Assembly: GCF_004683885.1 (NCBI RefSeq)
Contig: NZ_CP038440.1
Span: forward strand, 964,001 to 1,028,000
DNA: 64,000 bases
Direction: 5' to 3'
From: Brevundimonas sp. MF30-B
Lineage (GTDB): Bacteria; Pseudomonadota; Alphaproteobacteria; Caulobacterales; Caulobacteraceae
Below the pieces are notes generated by a model. It was not told where the DNA came from. It worked only from the letters and a program-made list of their open reading frames with translations, and did no database searches. Both the position numbers and the translations under genes were made by a program. The stretch's first letter is position 1. The number at the start of each line of letters is the position of its first letter. This document shows, piece after piece, positions 10,909 to 19,594 of the stretch.

Positions 10909-13125
10909 TCAGTCCATCAGTTGCTGGGACAGATAGACGTAGTGCCGCGCCCAGCGACGGGCGTTGGCGACCGGATCGGCGTCGTTGGAGTGGCCGCCCG
11001 CCGTGTCCTCGAAATACAGGTGGTCGTGGCCCATGTCGCCCAGGCGCGCGGCGAACTTGCGGGCATGGCCGGGGTGGACCCGGTCATCGCGGGTGTTGGT
11101 CGTCAGATAGACGCGCGGATAGTCCACGTCGGGCCGCAGCTGCTGATAGGCGGAATAGCGGGCGATGAACTCGGCGTCGTCGGGGATGCGCGGGTCGCCG
11201 TACTCGCCGATCCACGAGGCGCCGGCCGGCAGCTCCTGGTAGCGCAGCATGTCCACCAGCGGGCTCTCGATGACCGCCGCGTTGAACAGTTCGGGATGTT
11301 GGGTGATCGACACCGACGTCAGGACCCCGCCGTTCGACCGGCCGTAGATGCCCAGTTGCTTGGGCGTGGTGATTCCGCGCGTCTGCAGATCGCGGGCGAC
11401 CGCTGCGAAGTCGTCGAAGGACCGCTGGCGGTTCTCGCGCAGCGCCGCCTGGTGCCAAGCCGGTCCGAACTCGCCGCCGCCCCGGATGTTGGCTGAGACG
11501 AAGACGCCGCCGTTCTCCAGCCACAGCTTGCCCATCTCGGGCCGGTAGATCGGCGGGAAGCTGGCCTGGAAGCCGCCATAGCCGAACAGGATGGTCGCCG
11601 CCGGTCCCTGCTGGTCGCGCGGGCGGGTGACGAAATAGGGGATGCGCGTCCCGTCGGTCGAAACGGCTTCGAACTGCTCGACTACATGGGTCGAGGCGTC
11701 GAACTTGGGCGGGGTGGTTTTCAGCTCGGTCAGCGACGCGCCCGGCACGCTGGCCAGGTTCAGGGTCGCCGGCGTCAGGAAGCCTTGGGTCGAGACGAAG
11801 ACCTCGCCGCGCGACTTGGAGCTGTCGCCCAGCCCGACCGAGCTGTTGGCCGGCACGGCGATGTCGGTGGCGCGCCACGCGGCGTGGCCGCGCGGGGCGC
11901 TGCTGTCGAAACGCTTCAGCGTGCCGACGACGTTATCGGACACCACGGCCAGGATGCTGTCGGACATGACGCGCACGCTGTCGATCGACTGGCGCTCGCC
12001 CGGCGTGAAGATGACGGCCGGGTCGCCGTTGGTGCGCGTCATCTCGGGCCGCGACAGATTGTCCAGCGAGGCGATGACCAGGGCTCCAGCCGGCAGGTTG
12101 GCCCCGCCGGCGGCCCAGTCCTGATCTAGCGAGAAGACCAGCTGACGTCCCATGGTCCCGTTGATGCCCACCCGTTCGGGCAGGTTAAGCTTGACGGCGC
12201 GCCCGTCGACCCAGCGCCAGGTCTCGGCGCGGAAGGTGTCCAGCGGGCGGCGGAACAGCACGGCTTCGACGTTGCCGTCCTTGTCGCGATAGACCGCCGG
12301 GCTGACGCCATAGCCGCCGTCGCCCTGTTCGCCGCGATAGACCTCGGTCGCCTGGGCCAGCGTCTGGCCGCGCTTCAGCGATTTGACGATGTAAGGATAA
12401 CCTGACTCCGTAAGCGTGGGCCGGCCGTTCTCTGCGCCGAAGTCGGTGGCGATCAGCAGGGTGTCGCGGTCCAGCCAACTGATGCGGTGCTTGCCTTCCG
12501 GCAGCACGAAGCCGCCGTCCACGAACCGCTTGGTCATGGTGTCGAACTCGCGCACCACCACGGCGTCCTGGCCGCCGTCCGACAGATTGATCAGGCAGCG
12601 CGTCTCGTCCGGCGCCAGGCAGCTGACGCCCTTCCAGACCCAGTCCTTGCCCTCGGCGCGCGCCAGGGCGCCGACGTCGATCAGGGTCTCCCACTGAGGC
12701 GTTTCGGTGCGATAGCTGTCCAGCGTCGTGCGCCGCCAGACGCCCTTGGGATTGGCTGCGTCCTGCCAGAAATTGCCGACGCCGTCGCCCAGGAACGAGG
12801 GCGAGGGAATGCGGTCCGTGGCGGTCAGGATGGCCTGGGCCTGCTGACGGAAGGTCTCGTAGCGGCGGTCGCCCTCCAGCACGGCCAGGGCTTTGCGGTT
12901 GGATTCCGCGACGAAGGCCATGGCCTCGGCCCCGTCCACCTGCTCCAGCGCCAGATGATCGTCCGCCGCAGCGACGCCCGCCGGCGACAGGTCGGCCGGG
13001 AAGTGCGGGGCCGGCCCGCGCTGGGCCGCCTGCTGGGTCGCGGGCGCCTCGGCCATAGGCGCGGTGGTCGCGCAGGCGCCCAGCATCAGGGCCGGGATGG
13101 CGGCGGACAGGATCAGGTGACGCAT
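10909..13125 (-). CDS. Prolyl oligopeptidase family protein (S9A), lipoprotein
   Basis: Exported serine peptidase expected to cleave short peptides after proline. The start chosen is the ATG at 13125 giving a lipoprotein signal ending in the lipobox LGAC (Cys18); an upstream in-frame start would bury this signal. The product is 738 residues: propeller-type N-terminal domain (about 60-440), then an alpha/beta hydrolase with the nucleophile in GRSNGG (Ser597), the acid in TRDDRVHPG and the histidine in GGHSND. The N-terminal segment that usually reads YLWLE-x-VDG is here HLALEQVDG, a slight divergence. It is a tandem paralogue of the next gene (73 bases between them, same strand), so the pair probably arose by duplication and may be co-transcribed. 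Confidence 0.93.
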   Translation of the reverse strand: MRHLILSAAIPALMLGACATTAPMAEAPATQQAAQRGPAPHFPADLSPAGVAAADDHLALEQVDGAEAMAFVAESNRKALAVLEGDRRYETFRQQAQAILTATDRIPSPSFLGDGVGNFWQDAANPKGVWRRTTLDSYRTETPQWETLIDVGALARAEGKDWVWKGVSCLAPDETRCLINLSDGGQDAVVVREFDTMTKRFVDGGFVLPEGKHRISWLDRDTLLIATDFGAENGRPTLTESGYPYIVKSLKRGQTLAQATEVYRGEQGDGGYGVSPAVYRDKDGNVEAVLFRRPLDTFRAETWRWVDGRAVKLNLPERVGINGTMGRQLVFSLDQDWAAGGANLPAGALVIASLDNLSRPEMTRTNGDPAVIFTPGERQSIDSVRVMSDSILAVVSDNVVGTLKRFDSSAPRGHAAWRATDIAVPANSSVGLGDSSKSRGEVFVSTQGFLTPATLNLASVPGASLTELKTTPPKFDASTHVVEQFEAVSTDGTRIPYFVTRPRDQQGPAATILFGYGGFQASFPPIYRPEMGKLWLENGGVFVSANIRGGGEFGPAWHQAALRENRQRSFDDFAAVARDLQTRGITTPKQLGIYGRSNGGVLTSVSITQHPELFNAAVIESPLVDMLRYQELPAGASWIGEYGDPRIPDDAEFIARYSAYQQLRPDVDYPRVYLTTNTRDDRVHPGHARKFAARLGDMGHDHLYFEDTAGGHSNDADPVANARRWARHYVYLSQQLMD

Positions 13126-13198
13126 GGATTTCAACTCCGCTCGTTCCGGCGCATGCCGGGAAACAGGTATGGGCGGCCGAAGCTGCCCGCGTTCAGGC

Positions 13199-15373
13199 CT
13201 ATTGCTGCGCCGGTTCATCCATCAGGCGACGCGTCAGATAGGTGTATTCCAGCGCCAGCCGACGGGCGGTCTCGCGCAGGTTGGCGCCGGCCGCATGGCC
13301 GCCGTCGGTGTTCTCGTAGAACAGGACGGGATAGCCCAACTCCTCAAGCCGCGCGGCCGCCTTGCGGGCGTGCCCCGGGTGGACGCGGTCGTCCTTGGTC
13401 GAGGTGTGGATGAAGACCTCCGGATAGGGCTGGCCCGCACGGAGGTTCTGATAGGGCGAATAGCGCTCGATCCAGGCGCGCTGCTCGGGGATGTCCGGAT
13501 TGCCGTATTCCGCGATCCAGCTGGCGCCGGCCAGCAGGCGATGGAAGCGCAGCATGTCGAACAGGGGCACCTGGATGACCGCCGCATTGATGAGGTCGGG
13601 CCGCTGGGTCAGCATCGCGCCCATGAACAGCCCGCCCTGCGAACCGCCCATGATGCCTAGGTGCGGCTGGCTGGTGACACCGCGCGTGATCAAGTCCTGG
13701 GCGACGGCCTGGAAGTCCTCGTGCGCGCGCTGGCGGTTTTCCTGAAGCGCCGCCTGGTGCCAACGCGGGCCGAACTCGCCGCCGCCGCGCGTATTGGCGA
13801 TGACATAGACGCCGCCGCGCTCCAGCCACAGCTTGCCGACCGTCGGTGAATAGCCCGGCAGAAGCGACGACTGGAATCCGCCATAACCGTACAGCAGCGT
13901 CGGGTTGGACCCGTCCATCGCCATGGCGTCCTTGTGGACCACGAAATACGGGATCATCGTGCCGTCCGCCGAGCGGGCCTCGAACTGGTCGACCCGCATG
14001 CCAGTCGCGTCGAACTTGGCCGGCAGCGACTTGACCTGGGCCACGTCGCCGGTCGCCGCATCGGCCAGATACAGGCTGGACGGATTCAGATAGCCGGCGA
14101 CGCTGACGAACACCTTGTCGTCGCGGTCGGAGGTCGAGCCGATGCCGACGGTGACGTTTTCGGGCAGGTCCAGCCGGGTGCGCGACCACTCGCCCGATGC
14201 CGAGGGCTCATAGACATAGACCGAGCCGCGCACGTTCTCGTACAGGGCCACCACCAGCTTGTTGCGGGTAGCCGAAACCGCCTCGACCGCCTCGCGCTCG
14301 CCGGGGCGGATGATCAGTTGGGCGGGCGCGGCCGGGTCGGCCAGCCAGGCCTCCAGCGGCCAGGCGATCACGTCGCCGGTGGTGAAGTTCTGGCCGGACG
14401 GGGCGGTCCAGTCCTGATCCGTGGTGACCACCAGCTGGCCGTTCACCAGGGCGTTGATGTTCGACTTGGCCGGCAGCTGCAGCTGGGTCGTCGTGCCGTC
14501 GTCGTTCAGACGCCAGGTCTCGCTTTCGTAGAAGTTGATCGACCGGTTCAGCAGCACCGCCTTCACCGCGCCGTCGGCGTCCCGCAGCGTGTAGCCCGAA
14601 ACCGACACGTCGGTGGACTGGCCGCGGAAGACTTCCTGCGCCTGATCGACCGTCTGCCCGCGCTTCATCAGCTTGACGATCATCGGATAGCCCGAATCCG
14701 TCAGCGTGCCCTGGCCGAAATCGCGCGATATCAGCAGGGTGTCCTGGTCGATCCAGCTGGCGCCGCCCTTGGACTCGGTCAGCTCGACGCCGCCCGGCAC
14801 GAAGGCCTTGGCCGCGATGTCAAACTCGCGGATCGTCACCGCGTCCTTGCCGCCGTCCGACAGGGAGACGAGGCAGCGGTTCTCGTCCGGAGCCAGGCAG
14901 GTCATGCCCTTGTAGACCCAGTTCTTGCCCTCGGCGGCGGCCAGGGCGTCGATGTCCAGGATCGTCTCCCACTGGGCCGCATCGGTGCGATAGCTGTCCA
15001 GCGTGGTCATGCGCCAAATGCCGCGCACATGCTCGGCGTCCTGCCAGAAGTTGGAGACGCGGCCGTCGTGGCGAAGGCCGGGCGACGGGATGCGGTCGCG
15101 CGACTGGACGATCTCCAGGGCCTGCTGATGCAGGGTTTCGTAGCGAGGGTCGCCCTGCAGCACGCCCAGCGAGCGGGTGTTCTGCTCATTGACCCAGGCC
15201 ATGGCCCGGTCGCCGTCGACCTCTTCCAGCCACAGATAGGGATCGTCGGCCTCGGCGCTGGGGGCGGAGGGGGCGGGGGCCGGCGTGGGCGTCTGGGCCA
15301 AGGCGGTCGAACTCAGGCTGGTGGAGGCGAGAAGGGCGGCGAGCGCCCCGGCGGAAGCGAGCGAACGGATCAT
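13199..15373 (-). CDS. Prolyl oligopeptidase (S9A), secreted
   Basis: Serine peptidase of the prolyl oligopeptidase family, 724 residues, with a Sec signal peptide ending near ALAQ (about residue 27). The classic S9A opening PYLWLEEVDGDRAMAWV is present at about residues 45-61, followed by the seven-bladed propeller and the hydrolase domain with the nucleophile in GGSQGG, the acid in TKDDRVHPG and the histidine in GGHAAG. Unlike its neighbour it has no lipobox and should be free in the periplasm or secreted. It is upstream of its lipoprotein paralogue on the same strand. The two differ throughout, so the duplication is old. A half CtrA-like site (TTAACCA) near 15407 was not strong enough to list separately. 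Confidence 0.95.
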   Translation of the reverse strand: MIRSLASAGALAALLASTSLSSTALAQTPTPAPAPSAPSAEADDPYLWLEEVDGDRAMAWVNEQNTRSLGVLQGDPRYETLHQQALEIVQSRDRIPSPGLRHDGRVSNFWQDAEHVRGIWRMTTLDSYRTDAAQWETILDIDALAAAEGKNWVYKGMTCLAPDENRCLVSLSDGGKDAVTIREFDIAAKAFVPGGVELTESKGGASWIDQDTLLISRDFGQGTLTDSGYPMIVKLMKRGQTVDQAQEVFRGQSTDVSVSGYTLRDADGAVKAVLLNRSINFYESETWRLNDDGTTTQLQLPAKSNINALVNGQLVVTTDQDWTAPSGQNFTTGDVIAWPLEAWLADPAAPAQLIIRPGEREAVEAVSATRNKLVVALYENVRGSVYVYEPSASGEWSRTRLDLPENVTVGIGSTSDRDDKVFVSVAGYLNPSSLYLADAATGDVAQVKSLPAKFDATGMRVDQFEARSADGTMIPYFVVHKDAMAMDGSNPTLLYGYGGFQSSLLPGYSPTVGKLWLERGGVYVIANTRGGGEFGPRWHQAALQENRQRAHEDFQAVAQDLITRGVTSQPHLGIMGGSQGGLFMGAMLTQRPDLINAAVIQVPLFDMLRFHRLLAGASWIAEYGNPDIPEQRAWIERYSPYQNLRAGQPYPEVFIHTSTKDDRVHPGHARKAAARLEELGYPVLFYENTDGGHAAGANLRETARRLALEYTYLTRRLMDEPAQQ

Positions 15374-15460
15374 CGACAGGGCCCCGAGAGAAAACAGGGC
15401 GGCACCTTAACCACCGAAGGCCGACCGGCAAGCGGGCGCGACATTACGGCCCGGTAATGA

Positions 15461-16261
15461 TCAGGCGCCCTCGTCGGGGATGGCCAGGGCCGTGCCACAC
15501 GCCTTGCAATGCACAGCGTCGGGGTCGTGCTTCTGCAGCGCGCAGGTCGGACAGGGAAAGCGAACCTTGTGAGGCCGCAGCAGGGTTTGCCCCAGCCGCA
15601 CGAATAGGGTCACGCCGGCCAGCATGATGACGATGGACACCACCCGCCCCCACGGTCCGGGCAGCAGGATGTCGCCATAGCCGGTCGTCGTCAGGCTGGT
15701 GACGGTGAAGTACAGGGCGTCGAGATAGCCGCTCAGCCCATCGGCGCGCCCCAGGAACCACGTGTAGACAAAACCGGTGGCCACGAAGACGAAGGTCACC
15801 AGCGCCGCCAGCGCCTTGACGATCTCTTCGACGCGGGTGTCGTCGTAGCGCCGGCCGACGGTGCGCCAGAAGAAGTCGGAGCTGATCAGGGTCCACAGCC
15901 GCAGCAGCCGCAGGAAGGCCAGGCTGAACAGCCAGGCGGGGAACAGCAGGGTAGCCAGGACGAACAGATCGACCCAGACGATCGGCTTCTTCAGCCAGTC
16001 GCGGATATCGGCGTAGGCCAGGGCGCGGGCCGCTAGGTCCGCCGCAAGCAAGGCAGCGATCAGATAGTCGACCGCATAGAAGACCCAGCCGCCTTCCTTG
16101 AGCACCGGTGCGGCGATGAAGAAGGCGATGATGGCGATGTCGACGACGATGACGGCCAGCCGGAACCGCACCGCCGGCGGCTGAGAGCCGTGGTAGAGGT
16201 AGCGCAGGCGGGCCCGCAGCCGCAGGCCCCCGCCGTTCGCTTCTGTATGACTCAAGCGCAT
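15461..16261 (-). CDS. Two-pore-helix potassium channel with C-terminal zinc ribbon
   Basis: Inner-membrane cation channel of the Kch/VIC type. The start is the ATG at 16261; longer in-frame versions add an arginine-rich shadow of dapF. The 266-residue protein has hydrophobic segments at about 33-52, 62-82, 94-118 and 147-170, a pore loop with the potassium selectivity filter TTTGYGD (191-197), and a final helix (205-226). The S4-like segment carries few arginines, so voltage gating is doubtful. The tail holds four cysteines, C237-x2-C240 and C252-x2-C255, spaced as a zinc ribbon where RCK or cyclic-nucleotide domains are usual. It is divergent from dapF (83 bases between starts). Confidence 0.88.
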   Translation of the reverse strand: MRLSHTEANGGGLRLRARLRYLYHGSQPPAVRFRLAVIVVDIAIIAFFIAAPVLKEGGWVFYAVDYLIAALLAADLAARALAYADIRDWLKKPIVWVDLFVLATLLFPAWLFSLAFLRLLRLWTLISSDFFWRTVGRRYDDTRVEEIVKALAALVTFVFVATGFVYTWFLGRADGLSGYLDALYFTVTSLTTTGYGDILLPGPWGRVVSIVIMLAGVTLFVRLGQTLLRPHKVRFPCPTCALQKHDPDAVHCKACGTALAIPDEGA

Positions 16262-16344
16262 CCCCGCTTCGTGGATCGGCCGGACCATAGAGCACGCCGC
16301 GCCTGCGCCAAGCCCTGCTCGAAACCTGCGCGCCGAGAGACTAT

Positions 16345-17244
16345 ATGCCACCCATGCCCCACGCTTCGCCCGGCCGTCCCTATGTCCGCATGAACGGCGC
16401 CGGAAACGATTTCGTCGTCGTCCAGGCCTTCGACGCACCGTTTCAGCCCGACGCCGAAGCGGTGCGGGCTCTGTGCGACCGCGCGTCGCCCACCGGCGGC
16501 TGCGACCAACTGATCGTGCTGGAGCCCACGCCGAATGCGGACGCCTTCATGCGGGTGTGGAACGCCGACGGCGCCAGCGTCGAGACCTGCGGCAACGCCC
16601 TGCGCTGCGTCGGCTGGCTGATGATGGAGGCGCTGGGCCGGGACGAGGTGCGGATCGACACGGCGGGCGGCCCCACCACCGCCCGTCGCCTGTCAGGCCG
16701 CGTCGGATCGGGAGATCACGAAGGGTCGACGAGCGCGGCCCAGATTCAGGTCGATATGGGCAAGCCGCGCCTGGACTGGACCGAGGTGCCGCTGGCCGAG
16801 GAGATGGACACGCGCGGCATCGAACTTCAGGTCGGGCCGATCGATGATCCTGTGATCCATACGCCGGGCGCCGTCTCGATGGGCAATCCGCATGTGGTCT
16901 TCTTCATGGACCATGCGCCCAACGACGCCTTCGTGCGCGGCTCGGGCTCTCTGATCGAGCATCACCCGCTGTTTCCAGAGGGGGTCAATGTCGGCTTCGC
17001 CCATGTCGAGGCGCCAGACCGCATCCGCCTGCGGGTCTGGGAGCGCGGCGCGGGCCTGACCAAGGCGTGCGGCACGGGCGCCTGCGCGGCCCTCGTCGCG
17101 GCTGCGCGACGCGGCAAGTCCGACCTGTCGGCGGATGTGGTGGTGGACGGCGGGGTGCTGCGCATCGATTGGGACGAGACGACCGGCCATGTGCTGATGA
17201 CGGGGCCCGTGGAGGTCGAGGGCACCGGCGTCCTGCCGGCCTGA
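16345..17244 (+). CDS. dapF: Diaminopimelate epimerase
   Basis: Converts LL- to meso-diaminopimelate for peptidoglycan and lysine, using two cysteines without a cofactor. The 299-residue protein has the N-terminal MNGAGNDF signature (about 16-23), the first catalytic cysteine in ETCGNALRC, and the second in KACGTGAC. An internal stretch around residues 113-135 (GSGDHEGSTSA) is a small insertion. An alternative ATG at 16354 would remove three residues; the exact start is unsure. Together with dapB it supplies mDAP. It is divergent from the potassium channel gene and 75 bases upstream of the malic enzyme. Confidence 0.97.
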   Translation: MPPMPHASPGRPYVRMNGAGNDFVVVQAFDAPFQPDAEAVRALCDRASPTGGCDQLIVLEPTPNADAFMRVWNADGASVETCGNALRCVGWLMMEALGRDEVRIDTAGGPTTARRLSGRVGSGDHEGSTSAAQIQVDMGKPRLDWTEVPLAEEMDTRGIELQVGPIDDPVIHTPGAVSMGNPHVVFFMDHAPNDAFVRGSGSLIEHHPLFPEGVNVGFAHVEAPDRIRLRVWERGAGLTKACGTGACAALVAAARRGKSDLSADVVVDGGVLRIDWDETTGHVLMTGPVEVEGTGVLPA

Positions 17245-17319
17245 GGCGCCAAGGGCGGTTGTCCCTGGGGAAGGGGGGCTCTAGGACAGGTCTGCGCCCG
17301 CTTCAGACCCGAGACCCCA

Positions 17320-19590
17320 ATGCCTGAACTGACCGACAAACAGACCTTCTCCGACGACGAGGCGCTGGACTTCCACCGCGTGCCGACGCCCGGCAAGATC
17401 TCCATGGCGCCGACCAAGCCCATGGCGACCCAGCGCGACCTGTCGCTGGCCTACTCGCCCGGCGTGGCGGTGCCCGTCCTGGCGATCGCTCAGGACGCCG
17501 ACCGGGCCTACGACTACACCTCCAAGGGCAATCTGGTCGCGGTGATCTCGAACGGCACCGCCATCCTCGGCCTGGGCAATCTGGGCCACATGGCGTCCAA
17601 GCCGGTGATGGAGGGCAAGTCGGTCTTGTTCAAACGCTTCGCCGATGTCGACAGCTTCGATGTCGAGGTCAAGACCACCGACCCGGACGAGTTCGTCACC
17701 GTGGTCAAGAACATCGGCGACACCTGGGGCGGCATCAATCTGGAGGACATCAAGTCTCCCGAATGCTTCGTGATCGAGAGCGAGCTTCAGGACCTGCTCG
17801 ACATCCCGGTCTTTCATGACGACCAGCATGGCACGGCCATCATCTCGACCGCCGGCTTGATCAACGCCTGCCACATCACCGGCAAGAAGCTGGAGGACGT
17901 GAAGGTTGTGCTGGCGGGCGCCGGCGCGGCGGGCCTGTCGTCCATCGCGCTGATGAAGGCCGTGGGCGTGCGCGCCGAGAATACCGTCATCGTTGACCGC
18001 GACGGCGTGGTCTACAAGGGCCGCGACGGCGTCGACCAGTGGAAGGCGGCGCACGCCACCGACACGCCGCACCGCACCCTGGCCGAGGCGATGGTCGGCG
18101 CCGACGTGGTCATCGGCCTGTCTGCCAAGGGCGCGATCACCAAGGAGATGGTGGCGTCCATGGCGCCGCGTCCGATCATCTTCGCCATGGCCAACCCCGA
18201 CCCGGAGATCACGCCCGAAGACGTGCTGTCGGTGCGCTCCGACGCCATCATCGCCACGGGCCGGTCCGACTACGCCAACCAGGTCAACAACGTGCTGGGC
18301 TTCCCCTACATATTCCGGGGCGCCCTGGACGTGCGCGCGCGCCAGGTGAACCACGAGATGAAGGTCGCCTGCGCCCAGGCCCTGGCCGCCCTGGCGCGCG
18401 AGGACGTGCCGGACGAGGTCGCCGCCGCCTATCGCGGCCGCAAGCTGAAGTTCGGGCCGGACTACATCATCCCCACGCCCTTCGACCCGCGCCTGATCTG
18501 GTACATCCCGCCTTTCGTCGCCCAGGCGGCGATGGACACGGGCGTGGCCCGCAAGCCCATCGAGGACATGGACGCTTACCGCACCGAACTGCGCCAGCGC
18601 GTCGATCCGTCGGCCTCGCTGATGCAGAAGATCTCGTCCGCCGTGCGGGCGGGGGCGAACAAGCGCGTGGTCTTCGCCGAGGGTGAAGAGACCTCCGTCA
18701 TCCGCGCCGCCTGGGGCTTCAAGCAGGCCGAGCTGGGCACGCCGATCCTGGTCGGCCGCGAGGATCTGATCCGCCAGAACGCCGCCGAGGCCGGGCTGAA
18801 CTTCGACGACTTGGGCATCGAGATCGTCAACGCCCGCGTCTCGACCCACAACATGGACTACACCGACTGGCTGTATGAGCGGCTGCAGCGCCGGGGCTAT
18901 CTGCGCCGCGACGTCCAGCGCATGATCAATCAGGACCGCAACTACTTCGGCGCCGCCATGGTCGCGCGCGGCCAGGCCGACGCCATGGTCACGGGCGTGA
19001 CCCGCAACTTCAACATGGTGCTCAAGGAGGTTCGGCGCGTGCTGGACGTTCAGGACACCCTGATCGGCCTGTCGATCGTGCTCGCCAAGGGCCGCACCCT
19101 GTATGTGGCCGACACCTCGATCCACGAGCTTCCCGACGCCGCCGAGCTGGCCGAGATCGCCATCAAGGCGGCGGCGACGGTGAAGAAGCTGGGCCGCGAG
19201 CCGCGCGTGGCCTTCCTGTCCTACTCCACCTTCGGCAACCCGCCGGGCGACCGTGGCGAAAAGGTGCGCGAGGCCATCCGCATCCTGGACGGCATGAACG
19301 TCGACTTCGAATACGAAGGCGAAATGCCGCCGGAGCTGGCGCTCGATCCCGAGGCGCGGTCGTCCTATCCGTTCATGCGCCTGACGGGCGACGCCAATGT
19401 GCTAGTCATGCCGGCCATCCACTCGGCCTCGATCTCGACCCGTCTCGTCCAAGCGCTGGGAGGCGCGACCGTGATCGGCCCGCTGCTGGTGGGACTGGAG
19501 AAGTCGGTGCAGATCGTGCCCCTGGGCGCCTCGGTCAGCGAGATCATCACCGCCGCCACCTTCGCCGCCTACGACGAAAGCGTGGCCTGA
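17320..19590 (+). CDS. maeB: NADP-dependent malic enzyme with phosphotransacetylase-like domain
   Basis: Oxidatively decarboxylates malate to pyruvate, making NADPH. The 756 residues match the long MaeB class: an N-terminal malic enzyme (about 1-425), including YSPGVAVPV, the catalytic-region VFHDDQHGTA and the nucleotide-binding VVLAGAGAAGLSS; then a phosphate acetyltransferase-like domain (about 430-756). In characterised MaeB proteins the second domain is not an active transacetylase but responds to acetyl-CoA, and the same is inferred here. The gene is preceded by dapF on the same strand (75 bases) and is convergent with ampG, only four bases away. Confidence 0.96.
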   Translation: MPELTDKQTFSDDEALDFHRVPTPGKISMAPTKPMATQRDLSLAYSPGVAVPVLAIAQDADRAYDYTSKGNLVAVISNGTAILGLGNLGHMASKPVMEGKSVLFKRFADVDSFDVEVKTTDPDEFVTVVKNIGDTWGGINLEDIKSPECFVIESELQDLLDIPVFHDDQHGTAIISTAGLINACHITGKKLEDVKVVLAGAGAAGLSSIALMKAVGVRAENTVIVDRDGVVYKGRDGVDQWKAAHATDTPHRTLAEAMVGADVVIGLSAKGAITKEMVASMAPRPIIFAMANPDPEITPEDVLSVRSDAIIATGRSDYANQVNNVLGFPYIFRGALDVRARQVNHEMKVACAQALAALAREDVPDEVAAAYRGRKLKFGPDYIIPTPFDPRLIWYIPPFVAQAAMDTGVARKPIEDMDAYRTELRQRVDPSASLMQKISSAVRAGANKRVVFAEGEETSVIRAAWGFKQAELGTPILVGREDLIRQNAAEAGLNFDDLGIEIVNARVSTHNMDYTDWLYERLQRRGYLRRDVQRMINQDRNYFGAAMVARGQADAMVTGVTRNFNMVLKEVRRVLDVQDTLIGLSIVLAKGRTLYVADTSIHELPDAAELAEIAIKAAATVKKLGREPRVAFLSYSTFGNPPGDRGEKVREAIRILDGMNVDFEYEGEMPPELALDPEARSSYPFMRLTGDANVLVMPAIHSASISTRLVQALGGATVIGPLLVGLEKSVQIVPLGASVSEIITAATFAAYDESVA

Positions 19591-19594
19591 CCGG

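Noticed and set aside
15400..15415. TTAACCA near the S9A promoter as a CtrA site
   Set aside because: Only one half-site is present; the second half at the right spacing is absent.
17281..19125. Long minus-strand frame opposite maeB
   Set aside because: Antisense shadow; maeB is unambiguous.
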